A stretch of 64,000 nt of DNA from Aeromonas piscicola. Lineage in GTDB: Bacteria > Pseudomonadota > Gammaproteobacteria > Enterobacterales > Aeromonadaceae. This document shows positions 55,789-64,000 of this stretch, piece by piece. The notes under the pieces are model-generated. The model made no database searches, was not told the origin of the DNA, and worked only from the letters and a program-made list of their open reading frames with translations. The position numbers were made by a program, and so were the translations under genes. Location of the stretch: the NCBI RefSeq assembly GCF_000820005.1, contig NZ_CDBL01000018.1, positions 1 through 64,000 of the forward strand, in the 5' to 3' direction. Within the stretch, counting starts at the first letter, position 1, and the number at the start of each line of letters is the position of its first letter.

Positions 55789-56916
55789 ATGGGACAACAG
55801 AAGCCATTGGGCGGCGCCGGCCTGCGGGGTCAGAGCGCAGGGGAGACCAGCATCTGTACCGTGGGCAAGAGCGGCACCGGGCTCACCTATCGCGGCTATG
55901 ACATCCAGGAGCTGGCAGACGGCGCCCAGTTCGAGGAGGTCGCCTATCTGCTGCTCAAGGGCGAATTGCCCAGTGAACAGCAACTGCTGGACTACAAGCG
56001 CGAGCTGCGTCGCCTGCGCAGCTTGCCCAAGGCCCTGCTGGAGGTGCTTGAACTCATCCCCGCCAATGCCCATCCCATGGATGTGCTGCGCACCGGCTGC
56101 TCCATGCTCGGCGATCTGGAGCCGGAAGAGGGCTTCGAGCACGAACATGAAGTGGCCGATCGCCTGCTGGCCGCCTTCCCCGGCATACTGATTTATTGGT
56201 ACAAGTTCAGTCATGAAGGGGTACGCATCGCACTCGATACCGACGAAGAGTGCATCGGTGGTCACTTCTTGGCGCTCTTGCACCAGAAGGCCCCGAGCGA
56301 GCTGGAACGCCGGGTCATGCATGTCTCCCTCATTCTCTATGCCGAGCATGAGTTCAACGCCTCCACCTTCGCGGCCAGGGTCTGTGCCTCGACCCTGTCT
56401 GATCTCTTCTCTTGCGTGACCGCCGCCATCGGTACCCTGCGCGGGCCTTTGCACGGCGGCGCCAACGAGGCCGCCATGGCGATGATCGAACCTTGGCAGG
56501 ATGAGGTTCAGGCCAGGAGCGAACTGCTGGCAAAACTCGCAGCCAAGGAGAAGATCATGGGCTTTGGCCACGCCGTCTATCGCACCTCGGATCCGCGCAA
56601 CGTCATCATCAAGGCTTGGTCGGCCAAGCTGGCCGAGGCGGTGGGAGATTCACGTCTTTATCGCGTTTCCTGCGAGGCGGAGAAGGTGATGTGGGAGGAG
56701 AAAGCGCTCTTCCCCAACGCCGACTTCTTCCATGCCAGCGCCTATCACTACATGGGGATCCCGACCAAGCTGTTCACCCCCATTTTCGTCTGCTCGCGGG
56801 TCACCGGCTGGTGCGCCCACGTGATGGAGCAGCGCGAGCACAACAGGATCATTCGCCCGAGCGCCGATTACGTCGGCCCGGCCCCCCGTCATTTCGTCTC
56901 TTTGCAACAACGATAA
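55789..56916 (+). CDS. prpC: 2-methylcitrate synthase
   Basis: 375 residues, a citrate-synthase fold of the short PrpC type. Catalytic region 1 is [15 protein letters not shown], region 2 is [18 protein letters not shown], and the late segment is [20 protein letters not shown]. The start [20 protein letters not shown] is that of PrpC rather than of the long GltA. It joins propionyl-CoA and oxaloacetate. AGGAGACAAGGTT precedes the ATG, 11 bp after prpB. Its last codons, LQQR-stop, are echoed 127 bp downstream. Confidence 0.95.
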   Translation: MGQQKPLGGAGLRGQSAGETSICTVGKSGTGLTYRGYDIQELADGAQFEEVAYLLLKGELPSEQQLLDYKRELRRLRSLPKALLEVLELIPANAHPMDVLRTGCSMLGDLEPEEGFEHEHEVADRLLAAFPGILIYWYKFSHEGVRIALDTDEECIGGHFLALLHQKAPSELERRVMHVSLILYAEHEFNASTFAARVCASTLSDLFSCVTAAIGTLRGPLHGGANEAAMAMIEPWQDEVQARSELLAKLAAKEKIMGFGHAVYRTSDPRNVIIKAWSAKLAEAVGDSRLYRVSCEAEKVMWEEKALFPNADFFHASAYHYMGIPTKLFTPIFVCSRVTGWCAHVMEQREHNRIIRPSADYVGPAPRHFVSLQQR

Positions 56917-57044
56917 GATGCAGCGCCCTGCCATCGTCGACATCCACCATGGCGCGGCGCCTGCGCAAGCAGACCTGTGTGGCCATGTGTCGGCGATGGC
57001 GGCCCAGTCGCTCGTCACCTCCTTCTATTCACAACAACGATAAG
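56905..57044 (+). repeat. Direct repeat at the prpC 3' end
   Basis: CAACAACGATAAG occurs at 56905-56917 and 57032-57044, with weaker similarity extending ~18 bp upstream (CGTCA...TTCT...). Each copy ends a reading frame in Gln-Gln-Arg-stop. Confidence 0.75.
56918..57043 (+). CDS. Possible 41-residue small protein between prpC and prpD
   Basis: An ATG one base after the prpC stop opens a 41-codon frame, [20 protein letters not shown] onward to SFYSQQR-stop, ending 10 bp before prpD. Purine-rich GATAAG touches the start, so initiation would rely on coupling with prpC termination. Its end repeats the end of prpC, so it may instead be a by-product of a partial duplication. No family recognised. 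Other gammaproteobacteria often carry acnD and prpF in this position. Confidence 0.3.
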   Translation: MQRPAIVDIHHGAAPAQADLCGHVSAMAAQSLVTSFYSQQR

Positions 57045-57053
57045 GAAATCACG

Positions 57054-58499
57054 ATGTCCGCCAACGTCGACGTCAACCACAGACCCGAACCCGATCAGGT
57101 GCTGGTCGATATTGCCGATTATGTCTGCAGCCACCCCATCACCAGCCAGGCCGCCCTCGATACCGCCCGCTACTGCCTGATGGATACCCTGGGCTGTGGC
57201 CTCTTGGCCCTGCGCTTTCCCGAGTGCACCAAGCACCTGGGCCCCATAGTCGCGGGCACCACTGTACCCCATGGTGCCCGGGTGCCCGGCACCCAGCTCT
57301 GCCTCGATCCGGTCAAGGCGGCCTGGGACATAGGCGCCATCATCCGCTGGCTCGATTACAACGACACCTGGCTTGCCGCCGAATGGGGCCATCCTTCCGA
57401 CAACCTGGGGGGCATTCTGGCCACAGCCGACTGGCTGTCGCGCACTCGCGTCGCCGAGGGCAAGGCGCCGCTCACCATGGCCGATGTGCTGACGGCCATG
57501 GTCAAGGCTCATGAAATTCAGGGAGTGCTGGCGCTGGAGAACTCCTTCAACCGGGTCGGTCTCGATCACGTGGTGCTGGTGAAGGTCGCCAGCACCGCAG
57601 TGGTGACCCATATGCTGGGGGGCAATCGCGATCAGGTGATCGATGCGGTCTCCCAGGCCTGGGTCGATGGCCAGAGCCTGCGTACCTATCGCCATGCGCC
57701 GAACGCCGGGTCGCGCAAGAGCTGGGCCGCCGGGGATGCCACTTCCCGCGCCGTGCGTCTGGCAATGATTACCATGAGCGGCGAGATGGGCTATCCCGGC
57801 GTATTGAGCGCACCCAAGTGGGGCTTCTACGACGTGCTGTTCAAGGGCAACCAGTTCGCCCTGCATCAGGCCTACGGCAGCTATGTGATGGAGAACGTAC
57901 TGTTCAAGATCTCTTACCCCGCCGAGTTCCACGCCCAGACCGCCGTCGAGTGCGCCATGAAGCTGCATGGGGAGGTGAAAGGGCGGCTCGACGAGATCGA
58001 CCGCATCGAGCTCACTACCCATGAGTCGGCCATTCGCATCATCAGCAAGGTCGGCGCCCTCAACAACCCGGCGGACCGGGATCACTGCCTGCAGTACATG
58101 GTGGCCGTGCCGCTCATCTTCGGGCGCCTCATTGCCGAGGATTACGAGGATGGCATAGCGGCCGATCCCCGCATCGATGCGCTGCGCGCCAAGATGGTGG
58201 TGCAGGAAGAGAAGCGCTACAGCCGCGAATACCTGGAGGCGGACAAGCGCGCCATCGCCAATGCCATCCAGGTCTTCTTCAAGGATGGCAGCCACAGCGC
58301 CAAGGTAGAGGTGGAATACCCGGTCGGTCACCGTCGTCGTCGGGAGGAGGGGATACCGCTGCTGGTGGAAAAATTCCAGCACAACCTGGCCACACGTTTC
58401 CCGGCCAAACGGGTCCGCGATATCCTCGCCCTCTGCCAGGATGGCAAGCGGCTGGCCACTACGCCGGTCCACGCCTTCATGGACTTGCTGGTGATTTGA
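57054..58499 (+). CDS. prpD: 2-methylcitrate dehydratase
   Basis: 481 residues (E. coli 483) of the MmgE/PrpD family. Recognisable blocks are [58 protein letters not shown] and the terminal [20 protein letters not shown]. It dehydrates 2-methylcitrate without an iron-sulfur cluster, so this operon uses the PrpD route rather than AcnD/PrpF. AAGGAA precedes the ATG by 6 nt. prpE and a prpR-type regulator are not adjacent. Confidence 0.96.
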   Translation: MSANVDVNHRPEPDQVLVDIADYVCSHPITSQAALDTARYCLMDTLGCGLLALRFPECTKHLGPIVAGTTVPHGARVPGTQLCLDPVKAAWDIGAIIRWLDYNDTWLAAEWGHPSDNLGGILATADWLSRTRVAEGKAPLTMADVLTAMVKAHEIQGVLALENSFNRVGLDHVVLVKVASTAVVTHMLGGNRDQVIDAVSQAWVDGQSLRTYRHAPNAGSRKSWAAGDATSRAVRLAMITMSGEMGYPGVLSAPKWGFYDVLFKGNQFALHQAYGSYVMENVLFKISYPAEFHAQTAVECAMKLHGEVKGRLDEIDRIELTTHESAIRIISKVGALNNPADRDHCLQYMVAVPLIFGRLIAEDYEDGIAADPRIDALRAKMVVQEEKRYSREYLEADKRAIANAIQVFFKDGSHSAKVEVEYPVGHRRRREEGIPLLVEKFQHNLATRFPAKRVRDILALCQDGKRLATTPVHAFMDLLVI

Positions 58500-58533
58500 C
58501 CGCTCTCCTATCGACAAACAGCGATAAATGAGA

Positions 58534-58558
58534 AGCGGGCCATTCGGCCCGCTTTTTT
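58534..58558 (+). terminator. prp operon terminator
   Basis: 8-bp stem AGCGGGCC/GGCCCGCT, ATTC loop, TTTTTT; bidirectional in position. Confidence 0.92.
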
Positions 58559-58582
58559 ATTGCAGCATTCCAGTTCCACCAG

Positions 58583-59326
58583 TCAGGTCAGCACGCTGGC
58601 ATCCCCGTCAAACAGCGCTTCCATGATGGCGCTTTCCCGGCTGGCGATGGTTTCCAGAAACTCGTTGGCCCGCCCCATCTGATGGCAGACCCGATAACCG
58701 CGTTCGACAAACGAGAAGAGCTCGCCGAGCCCCGCCAGATGGGCCGGGCCCGAGACCAGTTTTAGGGTGGTACCGAGGAAAGGCTTGCGGGCCAGTCTGT
58801 CCAGGGTGAGCCCCAGCTCGGTGACCAGGGCTATCTGATGGGCGCGCCGCTCGGGCTCTCCTACCTCACGATAGGCGAGGGCATACGCCGCTGCCGTCAG
58901 TCGATGGATGGCACCCCTGCGGCGCAGCGCCACCACCATCAGGTAGTCGAGCTCCTCGGAAAGTGCATCGAGTTCGATCGCCTGCGCCAGCACCTTGAGG
59001 CCGGACTCCGGCAGCAATCGCTCGGCGGTGGGCATGACGCGCATCACGTCCGCATCGCGCCGGGCACAATCCCCCGGACCATAGAGATCCGTCAGAAAAA
59101 ACGCGGCGGCCGGGCCATAGCGCTTGCTCTGCAGCAGATCGCCGTGGGTACGGCCCAACCGATCCGCCTGCCACTGGCGCAAGCTGTCCCTGTCTTGTTG
59201 ATCTTCCGGGTGGGTGCGCATCTGTTCGCGCAAAGAGGCGACCCGGTTGAGCTGGCGATAGAGCCGCCCCAGAGTACTCTCGTCGTCGGCTTCTGGGTCA
59301 TCGGCTATGTGTGTCTCTTGGGTCAT
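58583..59326 (-). CDS. FFLEE-motif-type protein of unknown function
   Basis: 247 residues, soluble and helical. The segment AAAFFLTDLYGPGDCARRDA matches the motif that names the FFLEE-motif protein family (consensus FFLEELY followed by D/R-rich residues), here with T-D for E-E. The rest is Leu/Ala/Arg-rich helices, for example LTLDRLARKPFLGTTLKL. No enzymatic motif is seen. The family is uncharacterised; location next to a PHA-system-type protein and a wax ester synthase suggests, but does not show, a part in lipid storage. I chose ATG 59326 (MTQETHIADD), with GAGAG upstream, over a GTG 24 nt earlier. Confidence 0.75.
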   Translation of the reverse strand: MTQETHIADDPEADDESTLGRLYRQLNRVASLREQMRTHPEDQQDRDSLRQWQADRLGRTHGDLLQSKRYGPAAAFFLTDLYGPGDCARRDADVMRVMPTAERLLPESGLKVLAQAIELDALSEELDYLMVVALRRRGAIHRLTAAAYALAYREVGEPERRAHQIALVTELGLTLDRLARKPFLGTTLKLVSGPAHLAGLGELFSFVERGYRVCHQMGRANEFLETIASRESAIMEALFDGDASVLT

Positions 59327-59585
59327 ATGCTGCTCTCTGGTGACCTGCACCGAATGGCCTGTCGGCTAGCTGAAACGAGGGCATGAACCCTGAGGGGAAA
59401 GCGGGACTGTCACTCAGGGACGCCTTTGCCTGTTAGTGTAACGCGAGCGGGAATGAGGAGAAATACATGGAGCATTTACTCAACCTGCTTTGTTAAGTGA
59501 GTCCCAATTATGTTGCAAATGGCTTTCACTTGTTTGATTCATATGTTTAATATCAATAAATGTTGTCACCGCTCAGAGAGTTAGC

Positions 59586-59918
59586 ATGTTTCTATACGAT
59601 CCCCTTGTCGGCAGCAGCCTGTCGACCATCAAGGTCAACCGCCAGCATCCCTTGGGATTGGCGGGGGCACGACTCGCCGCCGAAGCCATCGCGCAGGACA
59701 TGAGCGAAGAGTACCAACTCGACTGTGAGTGGGAAGATGAGGAAGAGACCCGGCTGATGTTTCGCGGCGCCGGGGTCAATGGCTTTCTCTGCCTGACCGA
59801 CAACAGCCTGCAGCTGGAGGTTCGCCTCGGCCTGATGCTGCTGCCGGTACGCAGCGTGCTGGAGCAGGAGATCCTCGAGTATGTCGATCATCGCCTGCCT
59901 TGTCCCAGTCAGGGATAA
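59586..59918 (+). CDS. Polyhydroxyalkanoic acid system (PHA_gran_rgn) family protein
   Basis: 110 residues. From about residue 15 it follows the small PHA-system family: STIKVNRQHPLGLAGARLAA, then a Trp/Glu strand (LDCEWEDEEETRLMFRGAGV), the turn VNGFLCLTDNSLQLEVRLGL and the LEQEILEYVDHRL helix. Family members are found with polyhydroxyalkanoate genes, but their biochemical role is not established. The ATG is preceded by CAGAGAG; the upstream ~250 bp are AT-rich. It is divergent from the FFLEE-type gene and 303 bp upstream of the wax ester synthase gene. Confidence 0.8.
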   Translation: MFLYDPLVGSSLSTIKVNRQHPLGLAGARLAAEAIAQDMSEEYQLDCEWEDEEETRLMFRGAGVNGFLCLTDNSLQLEVRLGLMLLPVRSVLEQEILEYVDHRLPCPSQG

Positions 59919-59999
59919 CCCGGGGCGGGAATTCAACATTCACCTGATACCGTCGCCGACAATAGCTGAAAATCAGCTCATCTGTATATTAACCGAACA

Positions 60000-60041
60000 A
60001 CTCATACCCTCCGGATAACAATTAACCGGGAGGGTATGAGT
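60000..60041. promoter_or_regulatory. Long inverted repeat upstream of the wax ester synthase gene
   Basis: 13-bp perfect arms ACTCATACCCTCC/GGAGGGTATGAGT with a 16-nt spacer in which GG/CC can pair further. No T tract follows, so it is not a usual terminator; it may be an operator or an RNA hairpin in the leader. The rest of 59919-60221 shows no gene. Confidence 0.7.
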
Positions 60042-60221
60042 GGGCTGATTATGTGTTTTGCGATGAAATGTTCACGGCGCTACGTGTCGTTCTGTTCTGA
60101 CAGAAAGAATTAATCGAAGCGTATTGGCACCAACATATACGACTCCTGTTTGTTCGCCATCAAGTATTTGGTTTTCATGAGAAGGGCGCGGACAAATAAG
60201 CGAAACGGTAGGGAAAATACC

Positions 60222-61652
60222 ATGTCACCCTGTGAACTTATCTCCTGTGTCGATACCGCCTGGCTGCGGATGGACAGGCCCAACAATCTGATGCAGATCG
60301 TCGGCGTGCTGATGTTTGACGGTCAGCTGGACGAGCCCCAGCTGCGTGCCAGTCTCGAGTACACCATACGGGTACAGCCCAGGTTTCACCAAAAGGCCAG
60401 CCTGGAGGGAGGCGAGTACTACTGGCGCGACGATCCCGATTTTGATCTAGACCTGCACCTCAAGCGGGTGATCCTGCCGGGCAAAGCAGGCAAGGAGGAG
60501 CTGGAGCGGCTGGTGGCCGACTTTGCCTCCACCCCGCTCAACCATCAGCGACCCTTGTGGGAGATGCACCTGGTGGATACCTCCCTCGGCGGGCAGGCGC
60601 TGGTGGTGCGTTTTCATCACGCTATGGGAGATGGCTTCTCCCTGGTGCGGGCCATGCTCACCATGATGGATGACAGCCCGGCCCCAGCGCCACGTCCGCA
60701 ACCCGAGCCGATTGCCAGCGACCATGATGACGACGAACAGGACGCCCATCAAGGCAGCCGTCTGCTGCGGGCAGGGCTCAAGCTGACCGGCACCCTCTGG
60801 TCCAAGTATGTCGAGGTGTTGACCCATCCCACCAAGGCGATGGATTACCTCAAGACAGGCCGGGATGTGAGCGCCGAGCTCTACACCATAGCCACCCTCT
60901 CCGACGATGCCAAAACCCGGCTGAAGGGGGAGACAGGCAGCACCAAGCGGGTGGCCTGGTCTGAACAGATCCCGCTACCGGACGTGAAGGCGGTGGGGCG
61001 GGTGCTCGGCTGTTCCGTCAACGATCTGCTGATCGCCGCCACCGCCGGCGCATTTCGCCACTATCTGCTGGCGCAGGGGGACGAGGTCGATGGCGTCGAG
61101 ATCCGCGCGTTGGTGCCGGTCAACATGCGCGCCCCCGACGACAAGGGGGCGCTAGGCAACCGCTTCGGGCTGGTGGCCCTGGACCTGCCCATCGACATAG
61201 CACACCCGCTGCAGCGGCTCCATGCGGTGCGGGATCGGATGCAGGCGCTCAAATCCTCCCTGCAACCGGCCGTGGTGCTCAATCTGCTGGAGGTGATGGG
61301 CATGGCCCCCAGAGCGGTGCAGCAACAGGCCATCGACATTCTGTCGGCCAAGGCCAGCGCCGTCATCACCAATGTGCCCGGCCCCCAGCAGACCCTCTAT
61401 CTGGCCGGTGCCCGCCTGCGCCAGCCGCTGTTCTGGGTGCCTCAGGCAGGTGATATCGGGGTCGGCGTCTCCATTCTCTCCTATGACAACAAGGTGCAGC
61501 TCGGCCTCATCACCGACAAGAAGCGGGTGCCGGATCCCGATCTCATTGCCCTGCGCTTCTCCGTGGAGTTCGAACAGCTGCTGTTGCTGGTGCTGATGGA
61601 GCCGGATCTGCTCTATGATCCCGAGATGCTGGATCAGCTGCTGCACGGCTGA
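60222..61652 (+). CDS. Wax ester synthase/diacylglycerol acyltransferase (WS/DGAT)
   Basis: 476 residues, the usual size. The catalytic HHxxxDG motif is intact as RFHHAMGDGFSLVRAML. The N-terminus (SCVDTAWLRMDRPNNLMQIV) and PLNHQRPLWEMHLVD are typical, and the late block AVITNVPGPQQTLYLAGARL with the NxxGP-like turn is conserved. These enzymes esterify acyl-CoA to fatty alcohols or diacylglycerol, making wax esters or triacylglycerols stored as lipid bodies. I chose ATG 60222 (MSPCELISCVDTAW), preceded by GTAGGGAAAA. It is transcribed alone up to a bidirectional terminator. Confidence 0.93.
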   Translation: MSPCELISCVDTAWLRMDRPNNLMQIVGVLMFDGQLDEPQLRASLEYTIRVQPRFHQKASLEGGEYYWRDDPDFDLDLHLKRVILPGKAGKEELERLVADFASTPLNHQRPLWEMHLVDTSLGGQALVVRFHHAMGDGFSLVRAMLTMMDDSPAPAPRPQPEPIASDHDDDEQDAHQGSRLLRAGLKLTGTLWSKYVEVLTHPTKAMDYLKTGRDVSAELYTIATLSDDAKTRLKGETGSTKRVAWSEQIPLPDVKAVGRVLGCSVNDLLIAATAGAFRHYLLAQGDEVDGVEIRALVPVNMRAPDDKGALGNRFGLVALDLPIDIAHPLQRLHAVRDRMQALKSSLQPAVVLNLLEVMGMAPRAVQQQAIDILSAKASAVITNVPGPQQTLYLAGARLRQPLFWVPQAGDIGVGVSILSYDNKVQLGLITDKKRVPDPDLIALRFSVEFEQLLLLVLMEPDLLYDPEMLDQLLHG

Positions 61653-61682
61653 GCCGCGTGGGTACGTCACCTGACATGAAAC

Positions 61683-61713
61683 AAAGAGGCCAACCCAGGG
61701 GTTGGCCTCTTTC
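61683..61713. terminator. Bidirectional terminator between the WS/DGAT and TPR genes
   Basis: 13-bp stem AAAGAGGCCAACC/GGTTGGCCTCTTT with CAGG loop. Confidence 0.9.
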
Positions 61714-61732
61714 ATTGCGCAATACCTCCGGA

Positions 61733-62533
61733 CTATTCGTCCTCCAGCTCCTCACGTGCGGCTTCCACATCGAGCCGCTCCATGGCATCCACCGGTTCGC
61801 ACTCGGCGGCCTCGCCGTAGAGCGCCTCCGCCGCAGCCATCTTGCTCTTGCCATGCATCATCACCATGGCATTGGCGTACTCCATGCGAGCGATGGCGGA
61901 GTGAGGGATGATGGCCAGCGCCGCCTTGAAATGGCGATCGGCCTCCTCTTTCTTGGCGCCATAGGTGATGCCGCCTATCATGGCCCCCAGCTTGTCGATG
62001 ATCTCCGCATGCCAGGCGCCGAAGGCAATGTGCGCTTCCGCATGGTCGGGGGCCAGCGCCAGCGCCTTGTCCAGACTGGTCTTGATCTTGTCGCCTATGC
62101 CGAGCGAGAGCGCCTTGGAGACCGAAATCACCTGACTGTAACGGCCCAGCGCCAAAGCGTGGAAATACCAGGCGTTGGCATTGTCGGGCTGACGCTTTTG
62201 CAGTTTTTCGGCGTTGCTGGCCGCCAGCTCAAACGCCTCACGCTTGGCATACTTGTCCTCCAGCAGGTAGCTGGCATGGATCACCAGCGCCTTGTTCACC
62301 ACGTTGAAGCCGGCGTCACCGGCCTCCAGTCCCAGCGTCACCGCCTGACCGAAGTCGCCGGCATGGTAGGCACGCCAGGCTGCCTGAACCTGGTTGTCGG
62401 CGGGCCAGGGTTCGGCATCCCCCTGATGCAGGCGAGCCCAATGTTGCTTGAGGCCCGCCCCCGCGTAGTCATAGGCCGCTTCCGGCCAGGGGAACGGGGT
62501 GAAATCGGACAATTTGGGTTGTGAAGTGGTCAT
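61733..62533 (-). CDS. TPR-like repeat protein
   Basis: 266 residues of paired helices. Tetratricopeptide-like units are seen at about 45-80 (AAWRAYHAGDFGQAVTLGLE), 110-145 (NANAWYFHALALGRYSQVIS) and 150-200 (IKTSLDKALALAPDHAEAHI). There is no signal peptide or membrane helix, so it is likely a cytoplasmic scaffold. It ends in an acidic tail (EAAREELEDE). It is last in a leftward patatin-tetR-TPR string, 13 bp after the tetR stop. Its partner is unknown; the context suggests lipid metabolism. Confidence 0.75.
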   Translation of the reverse strand: MTTSQPKLSDFTPFPWPEAAYDYAGAGLKQHWARLHQGDAEPWPADNQVQAAWRAYHAGDFGQAVTLGLEAGDAGFNVVNKALVIHASYLLEDKYAKREAFELAASNAEKLQKRQPDNANAWYFHALALGRYSQVISVSKALSLGIGDKIKTSLDKALALAPDHAEAHIAFGAWHAEIIDKLGAMIGGITYGAKKEEADRHFKAALAIIPHSAIARMEYANAMVMMHGKSKMAAAEALYGEAAECEPVDAMERLDVEAAREELEDE

Positions 62534-62546
62534 GTTGTTCTCCCTG

Positions 62547-63215
62547 TTAAAAATCGGAATCCTGTTCGCTCGTCACAAGGGACGGGCGGTAATGCATGGC
62601 GATGGCATCCAGATGGGCGCGGGCATTGGGCCGCAGGCGAGGGGCCACCAGCTGCATCACCTGAAACACCCCGAGGGCAATGTCGGCATCGGCCCGCGGG
62701 TGCAGCGCCCGCTGATACGAGATCCAGAAGGTGCCCACCAGCGCGATATTCGCCGCTAAGGCCCCGATCTGGGCGTCGCTGCCCAGCAGCAAGCCACTGC
62801 CGGACAGGCTGTGGCAGATGGCGGCGGCGGTCTGTTCCTTGCGCCGCAGCAGGGCCGAGAAGCGCAGCTCCACCTTGTGGTTGCCGCTCATCAGGGTGCT
62901 GATGTCGTAATAGAAAAAACGGTACTTCCAGATGAGCTCGAACATCAGGTGCAAGAAGAACCAGATGTCTTCCGTCTCGTCCAGCGGGGGGGTGACTGTG
63001 TCGAGCAGATGGGCCATCTCCTGTTCGAACTCGCCGAACAGGGCGTTGACTATCTCCTCCTTGTGATGAAAGTGGTAATAGAGATTGCCCGGACTCATCT
63101 CCAGCTCGGCCGCGATGGCGGAGGTGGTGACGGTCGGCTCCCCCAGCAGGTTGAACTGGGCGAGGGCGGTGGCCAGGATCCGCTCCCGCGTCCGCCGCTT
63201 TGGTTTGCTGTCCAT
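62547..63215 (-). CDS. TetR/AcrR family transcriptional regulator
   Basis: 222 residues. The N-terminal helix-turn-helix reads RERILATALAQFNLLGEPTV, TTSAIAAELEMSPGNLYYHF and HHKEEIVNAL, a standard TetR DNA-binding domain. The larger C-terminal region (EDIWFFLHLMFELIWKYRFF and onward) resembles the ligand domain found next to patatin-type phospholipase genes. The ATG at 63215 follows AAGGAG by 4 nt and lies one base past the patatin stop, so translation is coupled. It probably controls this operon and perhaps the WS/DGAT gene in response to an acyl compound; that is inference. Confidence 0.9.
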   Translation of the reverse strand: MDSKPKRRTRERILATALAQFNLLGEPTVTTSAIAAELEMSPGNLYYHFHHKEEIVNALFGEFEQEMAHLLDTVTPPLDETEDIWFFLHLMFELIWKYRFFYYDISTLMSGNHKVELRFSALLRRKEQTAAAICHSLSGSGLLLGSDAQIGALAANIALVGTFWISYQRALHPRADADIALGVFQVMQLVAPRLRPNARAHLDAIAMHYRPSLVTSEQDSDF

Positions 63216-63216
63216 G

Positions 63217-64000
63217 CTACTCCTTCGAATGGCGACGACCCTTGCCACCATAACGGCGGGTCAGCCAGTATTGCAACCGGGTCAGGGAAGCATCCAGCGC
63301 CGCCACAGAGCCGGTACCTGGGGTCAGCAGGGAGCGCTGATCATCCGCCAGCGCGCCGAGATCCAGCTCGAGGCCATGCTTGGCGAGAATGGGGCCGAGC
63401 TCGGCCCGTCGCTGCCACAGATCCCGGCGGGTATGCTGGAAGGCGTGCTCGCACAGATGGCGCCGATCCCGGTAACTGAACACATTGGTAAAGAACATCT
63501 CGCCATCAGCCGGGGAGGGCTCGAACAGCAGGGCATCGGCCTGTGGATACTGGTGCTTGTAGCGATCCATCCCCACGTGCATGCGCGAGTGGATGATGGC
63601 GCGAAAGGTCTGGGCCAACACTACCGGCAGGCCGCTCTCCACCAGACTGGCGGGGTGCTCACTCGCCCTGCCCGCATCGAACGGCACCAACGGATTGATG
63701 CAGAACACCAGATCGGCTCCTTCCTGCAGCGCCACCGAGGCGTGCAGCGTCTTGATGAGGGCCCCGTCCACGTAGTAGCGGCCGTTGATCAGTGACGGGG
63801 GAAACAGACCAGGCAGGGCGGCAGAGGCTTGTACCGCCGCCGAGATGGGCACGTCGTCCAGCCCTGGGCTGCCAAAGGCGACCGCGTGGCCGGTATCGAG
63901 CTCGGTGGCAATGACGAACAGACGGCTCTTGAGTTCACGAAAATCGTTGCTGCGGCCCCGGCGAGAGAAGAACTGGGTCAGGATCCGGTCCACTCCACGA
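63217..64000 (-). CDS. Patatin-like phospholipase (N-terminal part outside window)
   Basis: The frame is open to the right edge, so the first part of the protein, with the GxSxG nucleophile, is missing. What remains matches the second half of the patatin fold. LFVIATELDTGHAVAF is followed by [20 protein letters not shown] and NGRYYVDGALIKTLH, whose Asp-Gly pair holds the catalytic aspartate. A C-terminal extension of ~130 residues includes FFTNVFSYRDRRHLCEHAFQ, as in long bacterial patatins of the RssA/YlbK-like group. Such enzymes hydrolyse acyl ester bonds of phospholipids or neutral lipids. It is the first visible gene of the patatin-tetR-TPR operon. Confidence 0.9.
   Translation of the reverse strand, partial: RGVDRILTQFFSRRGRSNDFRELKSRLFVIATELDTGHAVAFGSPGLDDVPISAAVQASAALPGLFPPSLINGRYYVDGALIKTLHASVALQEGADLVFCINPLVPFDAGRASEHPASLVESGLPVVLAQTFRAIIHSRMHVGMDRYKHQYPQADALLFEPSPADGEMFFTNVFSYRDRRHLCEHAFQHTRRDLWQRRAELGPILAKHGLELDLGALADDQRSLLTPGTGSVAALDASLTRLQYWLTRRYGGKGRRHSKE

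Noticed and set aside
61154..61652. Overlapping frames on both strands in the WS/DGAT 3' half
   Set aside because: Shadows of the WS/DGAT gene, which has intact family motifs through this region.

Overview
The window reads as ordinary chromosome of a GC-rich gammaproteobacterium, most likely Aeromonas. The evidence is protein content close to the E. coli/Vibrio core (HrpA, RlmI, RsmF, MetG, RNase E/RluC, the plsX-fab cluster), a PrpBCD methylcitrate operon, MnmH-SelD, and a storage-lipid gene group. The genus is an inference from overall resemblance, not from a marker gene. I see no rRNA, tRNA, CRISPR array, prophage or intact insertion sequence.

Layout. 1-1.6 kb: 3' end of dnaX, then ybaB. 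The usual partner recR is not there; a convergent YjiH-family membrane protein follows. 3.6-10.3 kb: an orphan LuxR-type regulator, a CBS-pair protein, hrpA and a LysM-like protein. 10.4-13.7 kb: rplY with its own promoter and leader hairpin, then leftward ycbL, mnmH and selD (the last two overlap by 4 nt). 14.1-20.4 kb: an acyltransferase broken by a frameshift in a C-rich run, two glutathione-transferase-like genes, rlmI, a chemoreceptor and acylphosphatase. 20.6-27.2 kb: metG, mrp/apbC, udk, dcd, pit. 28.1-33.9 kb: rne divergent from rluC and a HAD phosphatase, then yceF. 33.9-36.9 kb: an accessory patch between yceF and yceD with a probably frameshifted small membrane protein, a START-domain protein, a decayed-looking ORF, a small secreted protein and about 740 bp with no gene.

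36.9-47.3 kb is the phospholipid/fatty-acid cluster yceD-rpmF-plsX-fabH-fabD-fabG-acpP-fabF-pabC-mltG-tmk-holB-tatD, in the E. coli order. It couples ribosome biogenesis, acyl-ACP synthesis, folate precursor, murein and replication functions. 47.6-49.1 kb: an orphan tyrosine recombinase behind a perfect palindrome, and a ribbon-helix-helix-like protein. 49.3-54.7 kb (leftward): rsmF and a LetA/LetB lipid-transport operon in which LetA is two overlapping genes. 54.9-58.5 kb: prpB-prpC-prpD behind a palindrome that overlaps the promoter, with a 41-codon reading frame between prpC and prpD bounded by a repeat of the prpC 3' end.

58.6-64 kb is a group that looks devoted to storage lipid: an FFLEE-motif-type protein, a PHA-system-family protein, a wax ester synthase/diacylglycerol acyltransferase, and a leftward patatin-tetR-TPR operon that runs off the window. 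The most interesting leads are this lipid cluster, the recombinase/RHH locus with its operator, the 41-codon ORF in the prp operon, the two-promoter near-leaderless yceD start, and the acyltransferase frameshift.
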